The translations under genes were made by a program, and so were the position numbers. This document shows, one piece after another, positions 34,426-51,949 of a DNA stretch of 64,000 nucleotides. The stretch is from Hypomesus transpacificus (taxonomy: Eukaryota > Chordata > Actinopteri > Osmeriformes > Osmeridae), in assembly GCF_021917145.1 (NCBI RefSeq), contig NC_061065.1:5669337-5733336 (forward strand). Reading direction: 5' to 3'. Under the pieces are notes generated by a model that ran no database searches, had not been told where the DNA came from, and saw nothing but the letters and a program-made list of their open reading frames with translations. Each line of letters begins with the position of its first letter. Position 1 is the first letter of the stretch.

Positions 34426-34761
34426 GTGTCAGAAGAGGATGATGAAGACTCTGATGATGATAAAGACTCTGATGATGATGAAGACGAGGACAAAGAAGAC
34501 TCTGATGATGATGAAGACGAGGACAAAGAAGACTCTGATGATGAGTCTGATGATGAAGAATCTGATAAATCCCGATCGTTTTCCGACAACATTATCTCCA
34601 GAGCTCTTTGGAGAGTCCAGGCACCATCAGAGACTTCCAAGTCCTCCAGAACCCCTCTCAGAGCAAGGGTGAAAGCAGAGGCTCTGTCACCGGGATTCAC
34701 TGTGGTGAATCCCGGTGGTGCAGCAACAGACACCTGTCATTTAAAAATAAATACTATGTAA
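34426..34761 (+). CDS. Uncertain acidic repeat ORF (about 111 residues), strand unresolved
   Basis: The frame begins after a possible acceptor (TTTCAATCTGTGTCAG) with no ATG, is very rich in Asp/Glu/Ser with a duplicated 33-bp unit (about 34468-34533), then has a mixed tail ending CHLKINTM and a stop at 34761. AATAAA sequences follow at about 34744 and 34791. The minus strand of the same DNA is also open (34733-34419): an acceptor-like AAATGACAG precedes a segment with PPGFTTVNPGD and LRGVLEDLEV, then a poly-Ser tail. Either could be a terminal exon. I recognise neither protein, and the low-complexity block alone could keep both frames open. Confidence 0.3.
   Translation: MSEEDDEDSDDDKDSDDDEDEDKEDSDDDEDEDKEDSDDESDDEESDKSRSFSDNIISRALWRVQAPSETSKSSRTPLRARVKAEALSPGFTVVNPGGAATDTCHLKINTM
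34688..34717. repeat. Perfect 13-bp inverted repeat with 4-nt loop
   Basis: CACCGGGATTCAC, a TGTG loop, then GTGAATCCCGGTG. It lies inside the ambiguous ORF and is GC-rich enough to form a stable hairpin in RNA from either strand. It also explains why both strands encode a similar PGFT.VNPG peptide there. Confidence 0.9.
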
Positions 34762-35745
34762 CTGTGTCACAGAATGTGAATGGAATGTGAATAAAATGAA
34801 TATCAAATTATATAAGAATTCAGAAACAGAAGACTTGCCCGACTCTGTTGTGAAGATAAGTAAGGTTCCACATGTGAGAGATTGTTCAGTCTTTGGGTGA
34901 TGTCAGTAACCCCATCACCTCTCGGTGTAGGCCTACTCATAAAGGGCCTGACTACAGCAACCTAAATAATTCGCTTGAATTTAATGCTAAGTAATATCAT
35001 CAGTGCGAAAATAAATCAAGTGGAATTTAAACACCACCTTTCTGTTTACGTTGCCCTGCCGACTCCATGTGGTCTTAGTGTGGCAAACCTGGTTCCTGGA
35101 ATAACCAACTGTGCCAGTCTCCATGGATGGTTCTTCCTGCTCCAAACGCAACATCGTGACATGTAAAGACAGCATTTCCTAAGAATATCTCCATTATAGT
35201 GGTGCTTATAAGTCTACAGCAATTAAGAGTTACTTTATGCCTTTACTAGTTGGCAGTGAATCATCCTTTACCTGAGGGTCATTAGTCTCCATCTATGGAG
35301 CTCTGAGTTGTGGAATTATACAGTTAAGTAATTAATATTAACAATTAGGCTACCGTGAAATGTGCTGCAAGTTAAAACCCAATCGTGTAGACTGCACTGC
35401 ATTCTTGACATTCGGGTAGTAAAATGGTTACTATGATGTCACAATGCTTTCCATCAAACATTGAACACACCACCCACAAAATGAAAACAAGCAGATAACT
35501 TAAAATATATTTATTCAGGGGAATAATTTACAGAAACAAGAACCACTTACAGTTCCATCGTTGTTGCATTAAATACATCTAGAGGCTTGTGTAAAGTATC
35601 ATGAGACCACTGGCTCATTTTCTTTTGAAAGACTGACGACATCCTGAGTTGAATCAAGTCACCACCTGTTAAAATATACATAGTTGGCATTAATTTAACA
35701 CCGACACAACTTTCATAAGAGGTCAGGAAATGTACTGCACATCAG

Positions 35746-35812
35746 AAATCAGATCCTTATAAACCATTTCATTCACATGAAATCAGGTTCGGGATAAAGT
35801 CATCACATCAGT
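35746..35812 (-). ncRNA. snord50: C/D-box snoRNA SNORD50 (U50), copy 1
   Basis: Box C GTGATGA at 35806-35800, guide plus D' TATCCCGAACCTGA (D' CTGA at 35786-35783), a C'-like GTGAATGA at about 35776-35769, and box D CTGA at 35752-35749. Flanking GTATACT and AGTACAT can pair as an external stem. The guide core TCCCGAACCTGA is the U50 family signature, complementary to 28S rRNA, where it directs 2'-O-methylation. It lies in the last intron of the SNHG5-like gene. Confidence 0.9.
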
Positions 35813-36219
35813 ATACCTCGGGTGTGCAAGAAACTTGGTAAACTTACTTGAATTTCGACGGGGCATCTAAGCTTCCATCCTGGCTGGAGATAATTAAAAA
35901 CAATTCATTAGATTTCCTCCAACCAAAATCATGATTATGGTTTTGACCATGATCCTGGTAGATCTGACAATTATCAATCCCTAGGCTGATTAGTCTGGGT
36001 ACATCACAGGAACCAGTTTTTTTTTGTAATTCTTGAATTTAACTGTACAAAAAGGTGGAGATCTGTCACGGTACTGACTACTTTGCTGTGACCCTTAATT
36101 GGTTAGTAGATCGACGACATAAAGGCTACATGGAACATATGTAGGAATCAAGACTTCAGTCAACGCTAGGAAATATAAAGTAGAACACCAGGATATGTTG
36201 TTGCAAAATTGTATTTCAG

Positions 36220-36282
36220 AAATCAGATCCGATAATGTTTTCAGTCACAGTTATCAGGTTCGGGATTTTGTCATCCTCAATA
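36220..36282 (-). ncRNA. snord50: C/D-box snoRNA SNORD50 (U50), copy 2
   Basis: The guide plus D' is AATCCCGAACCTGA (D' at 36257-36254) and box D CTGA is at 36226-36223. Box C reads AGGATGA, one base away from consensus RTGATGA. The 3' part (GGATCTGATTTCTG) is shared with copy 1. Two copies in one host gene match the human arrangement SNORD50A and SNORD50B. The variant box C may weaken this copy. Confidence 0.85.
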
Positions 36283-36741
36283 CAATTGTAGCAACCGGAA
36301 ATGTATTGGATAGGCACAAGGAAGATTTAAATCTGCATACGAACCTTTTCGTTGTAGCACGGCTTCATCTTGCCACCATGATCAACATTTGGTAGCTGGC
36401 TTTTAGTCACTTAAATATAAGTAATGCAACCATGTCGATTTAACTACGTAAAACTATATCAACAATCTATCAAATTTGGAATTTATTCAATTCAGGTACA
36501 GCCATTTCAAAAAAGTCTGCTTCTAGCACGTGGACACTGGATACACGTCGTCCAACTTCACAAGTTTTCATTTACATCTAAAATTACATCAACCATTAGC
36601 ACACCGCCTTCCAAAACTAATTTAGCTCGTTCAACAGACTTTAGCATCTAGGTATCAAACTAGTGTGATTAAGACAAGTCATTAACTATATTCTTACACC
36701 TACACATGTTCTGTCCTACTGCCAACTACATCTCAAGAGGG

Positions 36742-37481
36742 AATTTCCAGAGAAGTTGCGTTGTATTTATAGGCAATGAAATTCATCCATTCAGAAACAC
36801 AGATTCAACAGAAAGTAATACCCAAACGATTTAGTTCACCAGATTCAAACATTGCCTAGGAAAGAAATTCTCCATCATACCATCCACATTTGACCAGTCC
36901 ATTCATTTATGCATTTTAATGTCTGTGTAAAGGCAATATCGTAAATTACAATTGAACATAGTTTTAACGTTATAAACTGGCATCAGCTGAGCTTTAAAAC
37001 AGGGTTAGCTTCAAATTAAATGCTCTGATTGGTTGCAGTTTTACCAATCCCAACACGATTGACGATTCTGTCCAATGGCAAACAACATACGTATAAGAAC
37101 TCTAGTTTAAATGTAATACGCTGCCCTGTTGTGCAACCTCGCTTTCAGCACACCAATTTCAAGGTACAACCAGTATAGTTAGTCAGTGTCGTAATTAAAC
37201 CTATTCCTTCCTAGTATATCAGCATTTTTTTCAATCTCTAGAAAACAATATTAAAGGACACTTCCACCGTTCGATAAACAAATTCGCGACTCCGTCTATT
37301 AGAGTGCTCCACCCTTCTGGTGCGTCACTGTTTCCCTAAACGAGTGACTTTGATGTGTACGCTTGTTTTTGTTCGACTATGTAGCGCGGATTTTGAAAAT
37401 TACCAACTCGCTAGCCAGAAAATTTAGCAGGGTTTGGAAAATCTTTTGTGCTCAGTAGAACTGTTTACTTATGAGCACACC
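36742..37481. promoter_or_regulatory. Divergent promoter region between snhg5 and bub1
   Basis: About 740 bp separate the inferred snhg5 start (-) from the bub1 ATG (+). CCAAT boxes are readable in both orientations (for example GACCAATCAGAG-type context near 37030 on the minus strand, and TCCAATGGC near 37071). A shared bidirectional promoter is an inference from the geometry. Confidence 0.45.
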
Positions 37482-45041
<7,560 letters not shown>

Positions 45042-45054
45042 ACCTGCCAGAGCC

Positions 45055-45240
45055 CAGCCAGCCTCCCTCCACCACCCTCCCTCCACCAGCCTCCCTCCAC
45101 CAGCCTCCCTCCACCAGCCTGCCTCCACCACCCACCCTCCACCACCCACCCTCCACCACCCTCCCTCCACCACCCTCCCTCCACCACCCACCCTCCACCA
45201 CCCTACCTCCACCAGCCTCCCTCCACCACCCACCCTCCCA
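45055..45240 (+). repeat. CCTCCCTCCACCA repeat in bub1 3' UTR
   Basis: Starting about 14 nt after the bub1 stop, 10- to 13-bp units such as CCTCCACCAC and CCTCCCTCCACCAG repeat for about 185 bp. On the opposite strand this is a GGTGGAGG array giving Gly/Trp/Glu frames, which are artefacts. Confidence 0.95.
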
Positions 45241-45625
45241 CTACGCTACTTCCATGTTTGAAAGTGGACCTTATGTAAATACATACAAATGAATTTAATC
45301 GTCTCCTGTGTATTTCTTTATTTTTCTTCATTCTTTTTTTTTTATCAATGTTTGTACCATTTGAAATGTTGCTTGTGCTTGGTTCCGATGCATAAGTTTG
45401 AAATGTAGGGAGCTTGTGAGATTGATGAGATCTTCTATTGAGAAAAGAAATTTCCTACCACAAGACACTAGATGTCCCTCTTGTTAAAGGTGCGAGTTTG
45501 GGAGTTTTCTTTCCTGTTAGATTGCAAGTATTCAGTTGGCAATGTCATTTTTTTCATTGTAAAATGTCCTGCATCTGATGTATTCATGTTGGAAAAGGTA
45601 ACATTAAACCACAGTAGGGAAGAAT

Positions 45626-45631
45626 AATAAA
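45626..45631 (+). terminator. Candidate bub1 polyadenylation signal
   Basis: AATAAA lies 585 bp past the stop codon. No earlier perfect signal is obvious, so the 3' UTR would include the CCTCCACCA array. Confidence 0.5.
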
Positions 45632-45649
45632 CAGAACGGTAAACTAATT

Positions 45650-48600
45650 TCTCCGTCCAACATATGACAGCTTTTTCTCGTGAAGCATCTTCAAGTCTAC
45701 GTGCATAACACAGTTTGCCTCTACACAAACTCACGGTCGAATACTGAATATAGTCCACTGGTCTAATATAAATCCTCAACCTTATTCTGCAACAGACCCA
45801 GATAATTTACTGAGATCATCTACAAAACAGTGAGAGATGTGAAACGTGTGACAGCAAAAATAGCCGGTATACAGTGCCCTGTGTATGACCGCATCTTGTC
45901 TCCTACTCCAGTCTCCATCCTCTCTGCATGGTTAATGAACTCCTTTGTTGGGAGCTCCCCTGTCGCTATCACTACCTCGAGCTCTGGAGATGAAAAGGCA
46001 GAGGTGCTCTTAGCACAGCTGTTAATGTGATCTCCAGGAAACTGGAACTATGGCTCTCAGACAGAGATGCCTTTTAAGGATGGATGCTGGGATAGATCTG
46101 TCGGACGTAAGGCGTGAGGAGTAACAGCCCTCTCGCATTGACATCAGACGGCATCTAAATATGGGATGGTTTCTGTACCTGGAGAAAGCTCTTTGATAGT
46201 AATTCTGTTCATGGATCTTTGCTTCCTTCTATGGAGTGTGTCTGCATGGTGTGTTTTACATATTCTTCTCGTTTATTTTTGCATAATGTTTTCAGTCTGA
46301 CAAAACAGTGGATGAGCATCTCATTCCAGCTTCATTTGTTTGTCGAAGAAGCTTGATCAAGTGGAGGGGAGGGGTCATTTGAAGACTAGCCCAAATCATT
46401 GCAAAAGGATAATTTGTCACTGATTTTGGCCCCTATGCTGGCACATTGTAATGAGAACCTGGCCATCCATACAAATAGGGAAGATTTGACTTAGCCCTCC
46501 TGAAGTTTAACATTTATCATGTAAATTAATTTTGGATTTGCTTGTGCATATCATCAACGCCTAATTGAAATGCCATAGTTTACCCTATTCATTATAGAAT
46601 GAGTTTGTGTTGCTTTTTCTTTCTTGGGATACCAGCCCATGTAAAGCAAGACGAGAATCCAAATAATCTTATTTAAAGATGAGTGTAGTCAAGTCTGCAA
46701 GGCTGTATATCTGCATTTCATACCTAAAGATTATTATTTGTATTTGCTAGGTCATTAGAGAGTTGACACCTCTCGTATCATTCTGACTAGCGCCCCGAAC
46801 AATGTTCTATAACAGCAGTGACTGGCACTTCACAGGGAGCTAGAAACAGCAGTGAAAGCCCAAACTTCACCACCAGCTGGGCACCCAGCAGTGATCCAAA
46901 CACCTATTTAACCCTGCAGAGCTGTGAGCCTGCCTGCCTGCCAGTCTGTGTGACAGGATCTTCTGTCAGAGAGGATCAGTAATGAATGAAGACCTGCAGA
47001 GGTGCAGCTGAGAAGGACACAGGTGGCAGGAGGGGGAGGGACCATCTGTCTCACTGTCTTATAAGAATATTAGATCACAAAAAAGGTTATTACAAAGAAC
47101 CGCAACTGTGTGATGAATGTAGGATTTTATCTGAAGTGACAAACGACTCTTCTTCAAAGACAGCAATGGGGGGCAACGGCTTCACTGCTTGTGGTACTTT
47201 CCTGTCACCTAAGAAAATCTCATATTTTGTGATAATTCAAGGTACATCAAAGTAATGCTGCTCAGGGAGACGGCTAACCCGCTGTTGTACGTCCATGAGG
47301 CTTGTGTCCTGGTTATGATCAGCAGTATCATTCCCCACCCAGGACGCCACCTCCAGCTACAAGTTAGAAAGTGTTCATATTACATATCTCATTAGCTCTG
47401 TAATGAGGCCAGAACTGGATCTATTTAATGCCACTAGGCTTTCTGGCTACATTCCTCCTGTAACAGTCTGATGAGACTCTTTACAGACGGCTCACTGTGT
47501 CCTTGTCCTCTGGAGCCCAGCTCAGCTATCACTGTCTTAACAGCTGCTAGAACCCAAAATCTGCCTCCAGATATATTTTTAAGGTAAATGTGTTTTATCA
47601 GGTACTTGATAATGTGAGGATAACATGTACATTTGTATTACATAATGTCAATGGGAATTAAAGGCCAAAGGCAAAGCTGGTTCAATATTGGCCCTTGTGA
47701 AGGTTTATATGTTCCTACAAACCTTTTAGAGAGGCACTTCTCTGTGACTCTTATCATTAGCATAAACAGGAGGACAAACGGAGAGAATGTAAACACAAAC
47801 TGTTGGCAGATGTTGCTGCTTACAGCCAACGTGAACAAGATGTCAGCCCCCCAGCCCTCCGCCTTTCCTGTCTCATTCTCATTCTGCAGGAACATGCTGA
47901 AGGACTCAACGCATAGCGACAAGGGAAGGACACAACACGTGAGCCTCAGCTAGACAATCAAGTCCAAAATATTCTTGGTTATCTTAGCTGGACATGAAAT
48001 GGTGTATGTATCTCTTTTTGCTATGGAGATAATCTGTTTAAAGTAACACCTCAGCTATAGGTCAGGAATAATTGTCCTTGTTCAGGGATAATTTATTAGG
48101 TACAGCATTAATCTGGTTTCTTTCTGGTATACGTGAGCATGACTGTGTGTGGGAGTGAGGCTCTGCCCGCTCCCTCTGCCTCGGAGGTATTGAAGCTTTG
48201 TTGTGACATCAGAGGAAATTTGCAAGCACAGAGTGGCGAATGGCACAGGAAAATGAACTGGTCTGTTTGAATAGCTCCAAATGCTTCTGTCATTCCCACA
48301 GGCGTATGACCTGGCCTCCTTGTGCGTTTCATATTAAAAAAACTGAGATTGGCAGTTGATCTTCAAGGGGTGCCACCCCAAACTAAGATAACTGAAACCG
48401 ATTTTGCCTGGCTCTTCTTAAAATATTTCTACTTTAAGAAACCTGTTAGTTTATACCAATTACAACTTGTTTTATAAGGCTGTAGATGAACCGACAATAC
48501 CTCTAGAGGTTACTTAGTTGCATCTCCACATGTGGGCTGTTCACGGCAGGAAGTAGGAGCGCCCCTGGTTTCAGCCAAACATAAATACATCAAATAAAAT

Positions 48601-51600
48601 GTATGAAGACTAAGACAACTTTATTTGAATGAGTTTTTTGTATCACCACGGACAGCATACCAGCACTCTGTATAGAAGCTGTACATCAAGCCGCAGCAGT
48701 ATGTTTGATCAATGTTGTAAAGGGTCTGATATGTTCACTCATTCCTGCCAGTGTGCCGGTCCTCAGTCAGGCAAATGGCTGCCCTTCCAGCATTCCATGA
48801 TCAGAATATGTTCTCCTGGCCACAGTTGTTCACAAACATCTTTAATAATGTTTAATGGAAATGGTTTCAGCTCAGTTTATTGTGCTGATGCTCTCGGGTC
48901 ATTGTGAAAAATATGGCTGCTTACGCTTTTCACTGCTTTGTTTGCACAACTGTCTGTTCTTCGAAAAGCCAATTAAAAACAATATCACATTTGCTATGGA
49001 GGCTTCAAGATACAATCTGTGATGAGAGCAGTCTAGTGTTTTGTACTAAGTAGCCTACTGCATGTATAAAAACATTACAATAAAAGAAAACAGGGGACCA
49101 AATGAGCACCAGTGATGGTGTATACAAGCTAATGAGGTACCATGAGACATACTTTCATAACAAAGGATGTGTTTTGAAAAGTGAGGATTTTATTAATGCA
49201 GCATTGCATTTATTGTTTTGTCCCCATGTCCTAAAATCACAGGAAAACATCAGCCACAACCCTGAAGTTTATGCCTTCTCGCTTTTGTACAGCTGTAATA
49301 AGTGCTAGACTGCAACGTTTACATACAAAGTACACATTCTTTACCTCTTATCTATTTTACATAAAAGAGTTTTTGTAAAAGTAATGAATTAAATCAACAT
49401 CAGTCCATTGATTTTGGTTAAGCCGTTGCTCAAGAAAGTCAATTTTGTGGTATTTTCTGTCATCGAGGCATGTTGCTAGGTTACATTATTTTACTACTGA
49501 AATCTCAGAGTCTTCAAGCCCACTCTCTCTCTTGCAGTCTCCTGCGGCTAATTTGCACCATCTTCACATCAAATGCATTGTCAAAATCCTTGTGTCAATT
49601 TGAACTACCAATCAACTGAGCTGATGAAATGGTGCCAAACATGGAAAAATGCCCTGAGACCATTTCCTTTGGTGTAGGCTGCTGGATGCAAAGCTTTTGC
49701 ATGTGGCAAATCTATCTTCAATTGTACAGTGGAATAAATAACTGGACTGTTGGTTTTCTGAAATGTGAGTTCATTCACTCACTTGATTTCCTTCGGGTCA
49801 AGCCACAACTTTTCCGCCTGCCAGTATTCCTCACATTTTGAGAATGTTTGGCCTGAGGCAAGAGGGTATTTCCCAGGGCATATCTTAACAGATCTTACCA
49901 AACCTAGCATCTGTAGGCAATCTCTGTACAGCACTTGGGTAAAGGGTACCTTGAGATAGGACATGGCCCTTGAGTAAGGCCACCATAACATACATAAGAG
50001 GTGGATAAACTGAAGTTATAAATGCTTCTGTTTTGTTCAGAGCCAAAGAATGTCAAGACAACAAAGTACTGCGTCAACACTTGTTTGTTTTTCTAAAGGT
50101 TGAAGAATTAAAGAACACACACATTAACTGATCTTTTAAATCTAAAAACTTAATTTGTTTTAACAGACAAAAATGAATGAACAGTGAATAATAAAAAAAA
50201 AAAGGTTAAATATTTTATGAGGGCTGCTTCAATTATTAAATATATCCCACTGAGGGATTGCATGCAGGTAATAAGATAACTGGAAAATAATGTTACTTTA
50301 TTATCAACGTAAAGATGATGGATCTGGATCTGACCTTCAAAGCAGGAAAGTCGATTGATGTGAAAAGCGTTTTCCATCCCTGATTATCAAACTCATCAAA
50401 ATGGCCTGATTATCACAGAATGTAGACAGTGTTTTTGATTTAGTGAAGGATTCATTATGTCTATAATCCCTGGTCCCTTTCTGTGCTACCCAGTTTGAAT
50501 TTACAGTTCATGGTACCACAAATCGGAACGATTATGAATAATAGACAATAAAGACGCTTTTGTAAACCATTTCAAATTTCACTTCAGAAAAGATTTCAAG
50601 AGTATACTGTGAAATTTGTATCAGTATCAAGACTGTACTTCAAACATTCTGATCCAGAATGTAACATATTTACAGTTATGTAAAAAGAGTCAGTATAGTT
50701 TCCATGCAGGGACGTTAAGTGTAAAGTGAGTGAGACCATATGCTTGTGAACCACCATCCATATTCATCCTTTTATTTTTTTTGCTCTGAACTCATTATTA
50801 TCACGATCACCCTGTGATATCTCATCAGGCTTGTTGGTCTCAATCCTGTGACAGCTATTGAATATATTGTCAAAATGCAAAATGTGTGTTTGAGGTTGTT
50901 TGCTGCGGAGAAAAAAGCCATTCCATTCTAAGATTGCTATGGATACACCATGCATCTGGAAAATATGTTATCCTCTTTATTTCAATTCGTTTTTTCCTTC
51001 ATTGCATATGCAGCATACCGAAGTATGTGCTTTGGAGATATTTGACTCACATCTTATATGGGAATGTATAAGTCACTTTCATTGTCAAGACCTTGGATGA
51101 TGACACGTTGTGTAGGAATGCATATATTAATATTCTATGCAGTGAATATACATGCCTGTATGTTTGTACTGTACATGTGCATTTCTGGTTGGCGTTTGTA
51201 TTTTAAGTATGAAATGTGAATGTTAAAGTTACGTCCATCTGTTGGAAAGAAAAACAAATGAATGACTTTAGATTCTCTTTGCCTCTGAGTCTACATCAAC
51301 ATTCTCAGAATCGATTCCGCCGACGCCATTGCTCATTAGCTCCAAGACACAACAATGAGAGAACGTGCATCTCTAAAATCACTCATGTCAACTACACTGG
51401 GTTTACAGTGCCATGAGCTTCAAACAGTAGCAGAGCCACAGGATCTAGAAACCACGTGTGATTTGTGACACCAACACTTATTTGCTTTGGGAGATCTGTC
51501 TTCTTCAGAATAACTATCTTCTGTGCCTCTTTGATCTTTTATGAAATACCTAATTTCTGGAATAAGGACTCGGAATCTGTGAAGACATCATGCAAGTTTA

Positions 51601-51860
51601 CAGTTTCAAGGGCGACAGAGAAGTAGATATTTCCCATGGCCCATTAATGCATGTGCACAGTTAACCCCTCTTTTAAGTCAGTCAGCCAGTGTACAATACA
51701 CAAGGTGCTGTTTAAACATAATTGTGACGCTCTGTCAAAGTTGTCACTTATCGTGACAAGTGTCAGGGCAGTGTATTTAAACATAGCAAGATTTACGTCT
51801 TTAACAACCTGTTTAAACAGGAATGAACCATCGATTCAGTATTTGTCTCTCTCTGACTGC
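45650..51860. other. Gene-free region, nothing recognised
   Basis: No exon pair, RNA gene or clear mobile element is seen. Open frames are short, AT-rich and unsupported by splice sites. Apparently single-copy AT-rich DNA. Confidence 0.45.
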
Positions 51861-51863
51861 CAA

Positions 51864-51946
51864 ACTGTCCACAGGAGGTTTCTGTAGAGGATGAGGGAGG
51901 CAGTCTAACTGTCCACAGGAGGTTTCTGTAGAGGATGAGGGAGGAT
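51864..51946 (+). repeat. Two-copy direct repeat of about 43 bp
   Basis: AACTGTCCACAGGAGGTTTC, with the following GTAGAGGATGAGGGAGG, occurs twice in a row, the copies almost identical. Confidence 0.9.
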
Positions 51947-51949
51947 TAC

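Larger units (their letters stand above)
35490..36741 (-). ncRNA. snhg5: snoRNA host gene, SNHG5-like
   Basis: Non-coding spliced transcript hosting two SNORD50-type snoRNAs, in the position SNHG5 has beside SYNCRIP in human. Signals on the minus strand: a TATAAATA box at 36771-36764; a pyrimidine start (TTCCCTCTTG, near 36741) like the 5' TOP starts of snoRNA host genes; exon 1 to about 36698 with donor GTAAGA; an acceptor TTTCCTAG with exon 2 starting at 36165 (its donor is unclear); a small exon 35883-35848 with donor GTAAGTTT; and a last exon from 35665 with AATAAA at 35515-35510. No conserved open frame is seen. The snoRNAs lie about 55 and 80 nt upstream of the next acceptors, the usual spacing. 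The gene diverges from bub1. Confidence 0.75.

Noticed and set aside
35940-36015. Possible third snoRNA on the minus strand (GTGATGT followed by a spacer)
   Set aside because: There is no box D CTGA at the expected distance and no U50-type guide, so I do not call it.
47633-47953. 106-residue frame and the overlapping frame on the opposite strand
   Set aside because: Both strands are open over the same stretch without repeats or family resemblance; I found no supporting signals.
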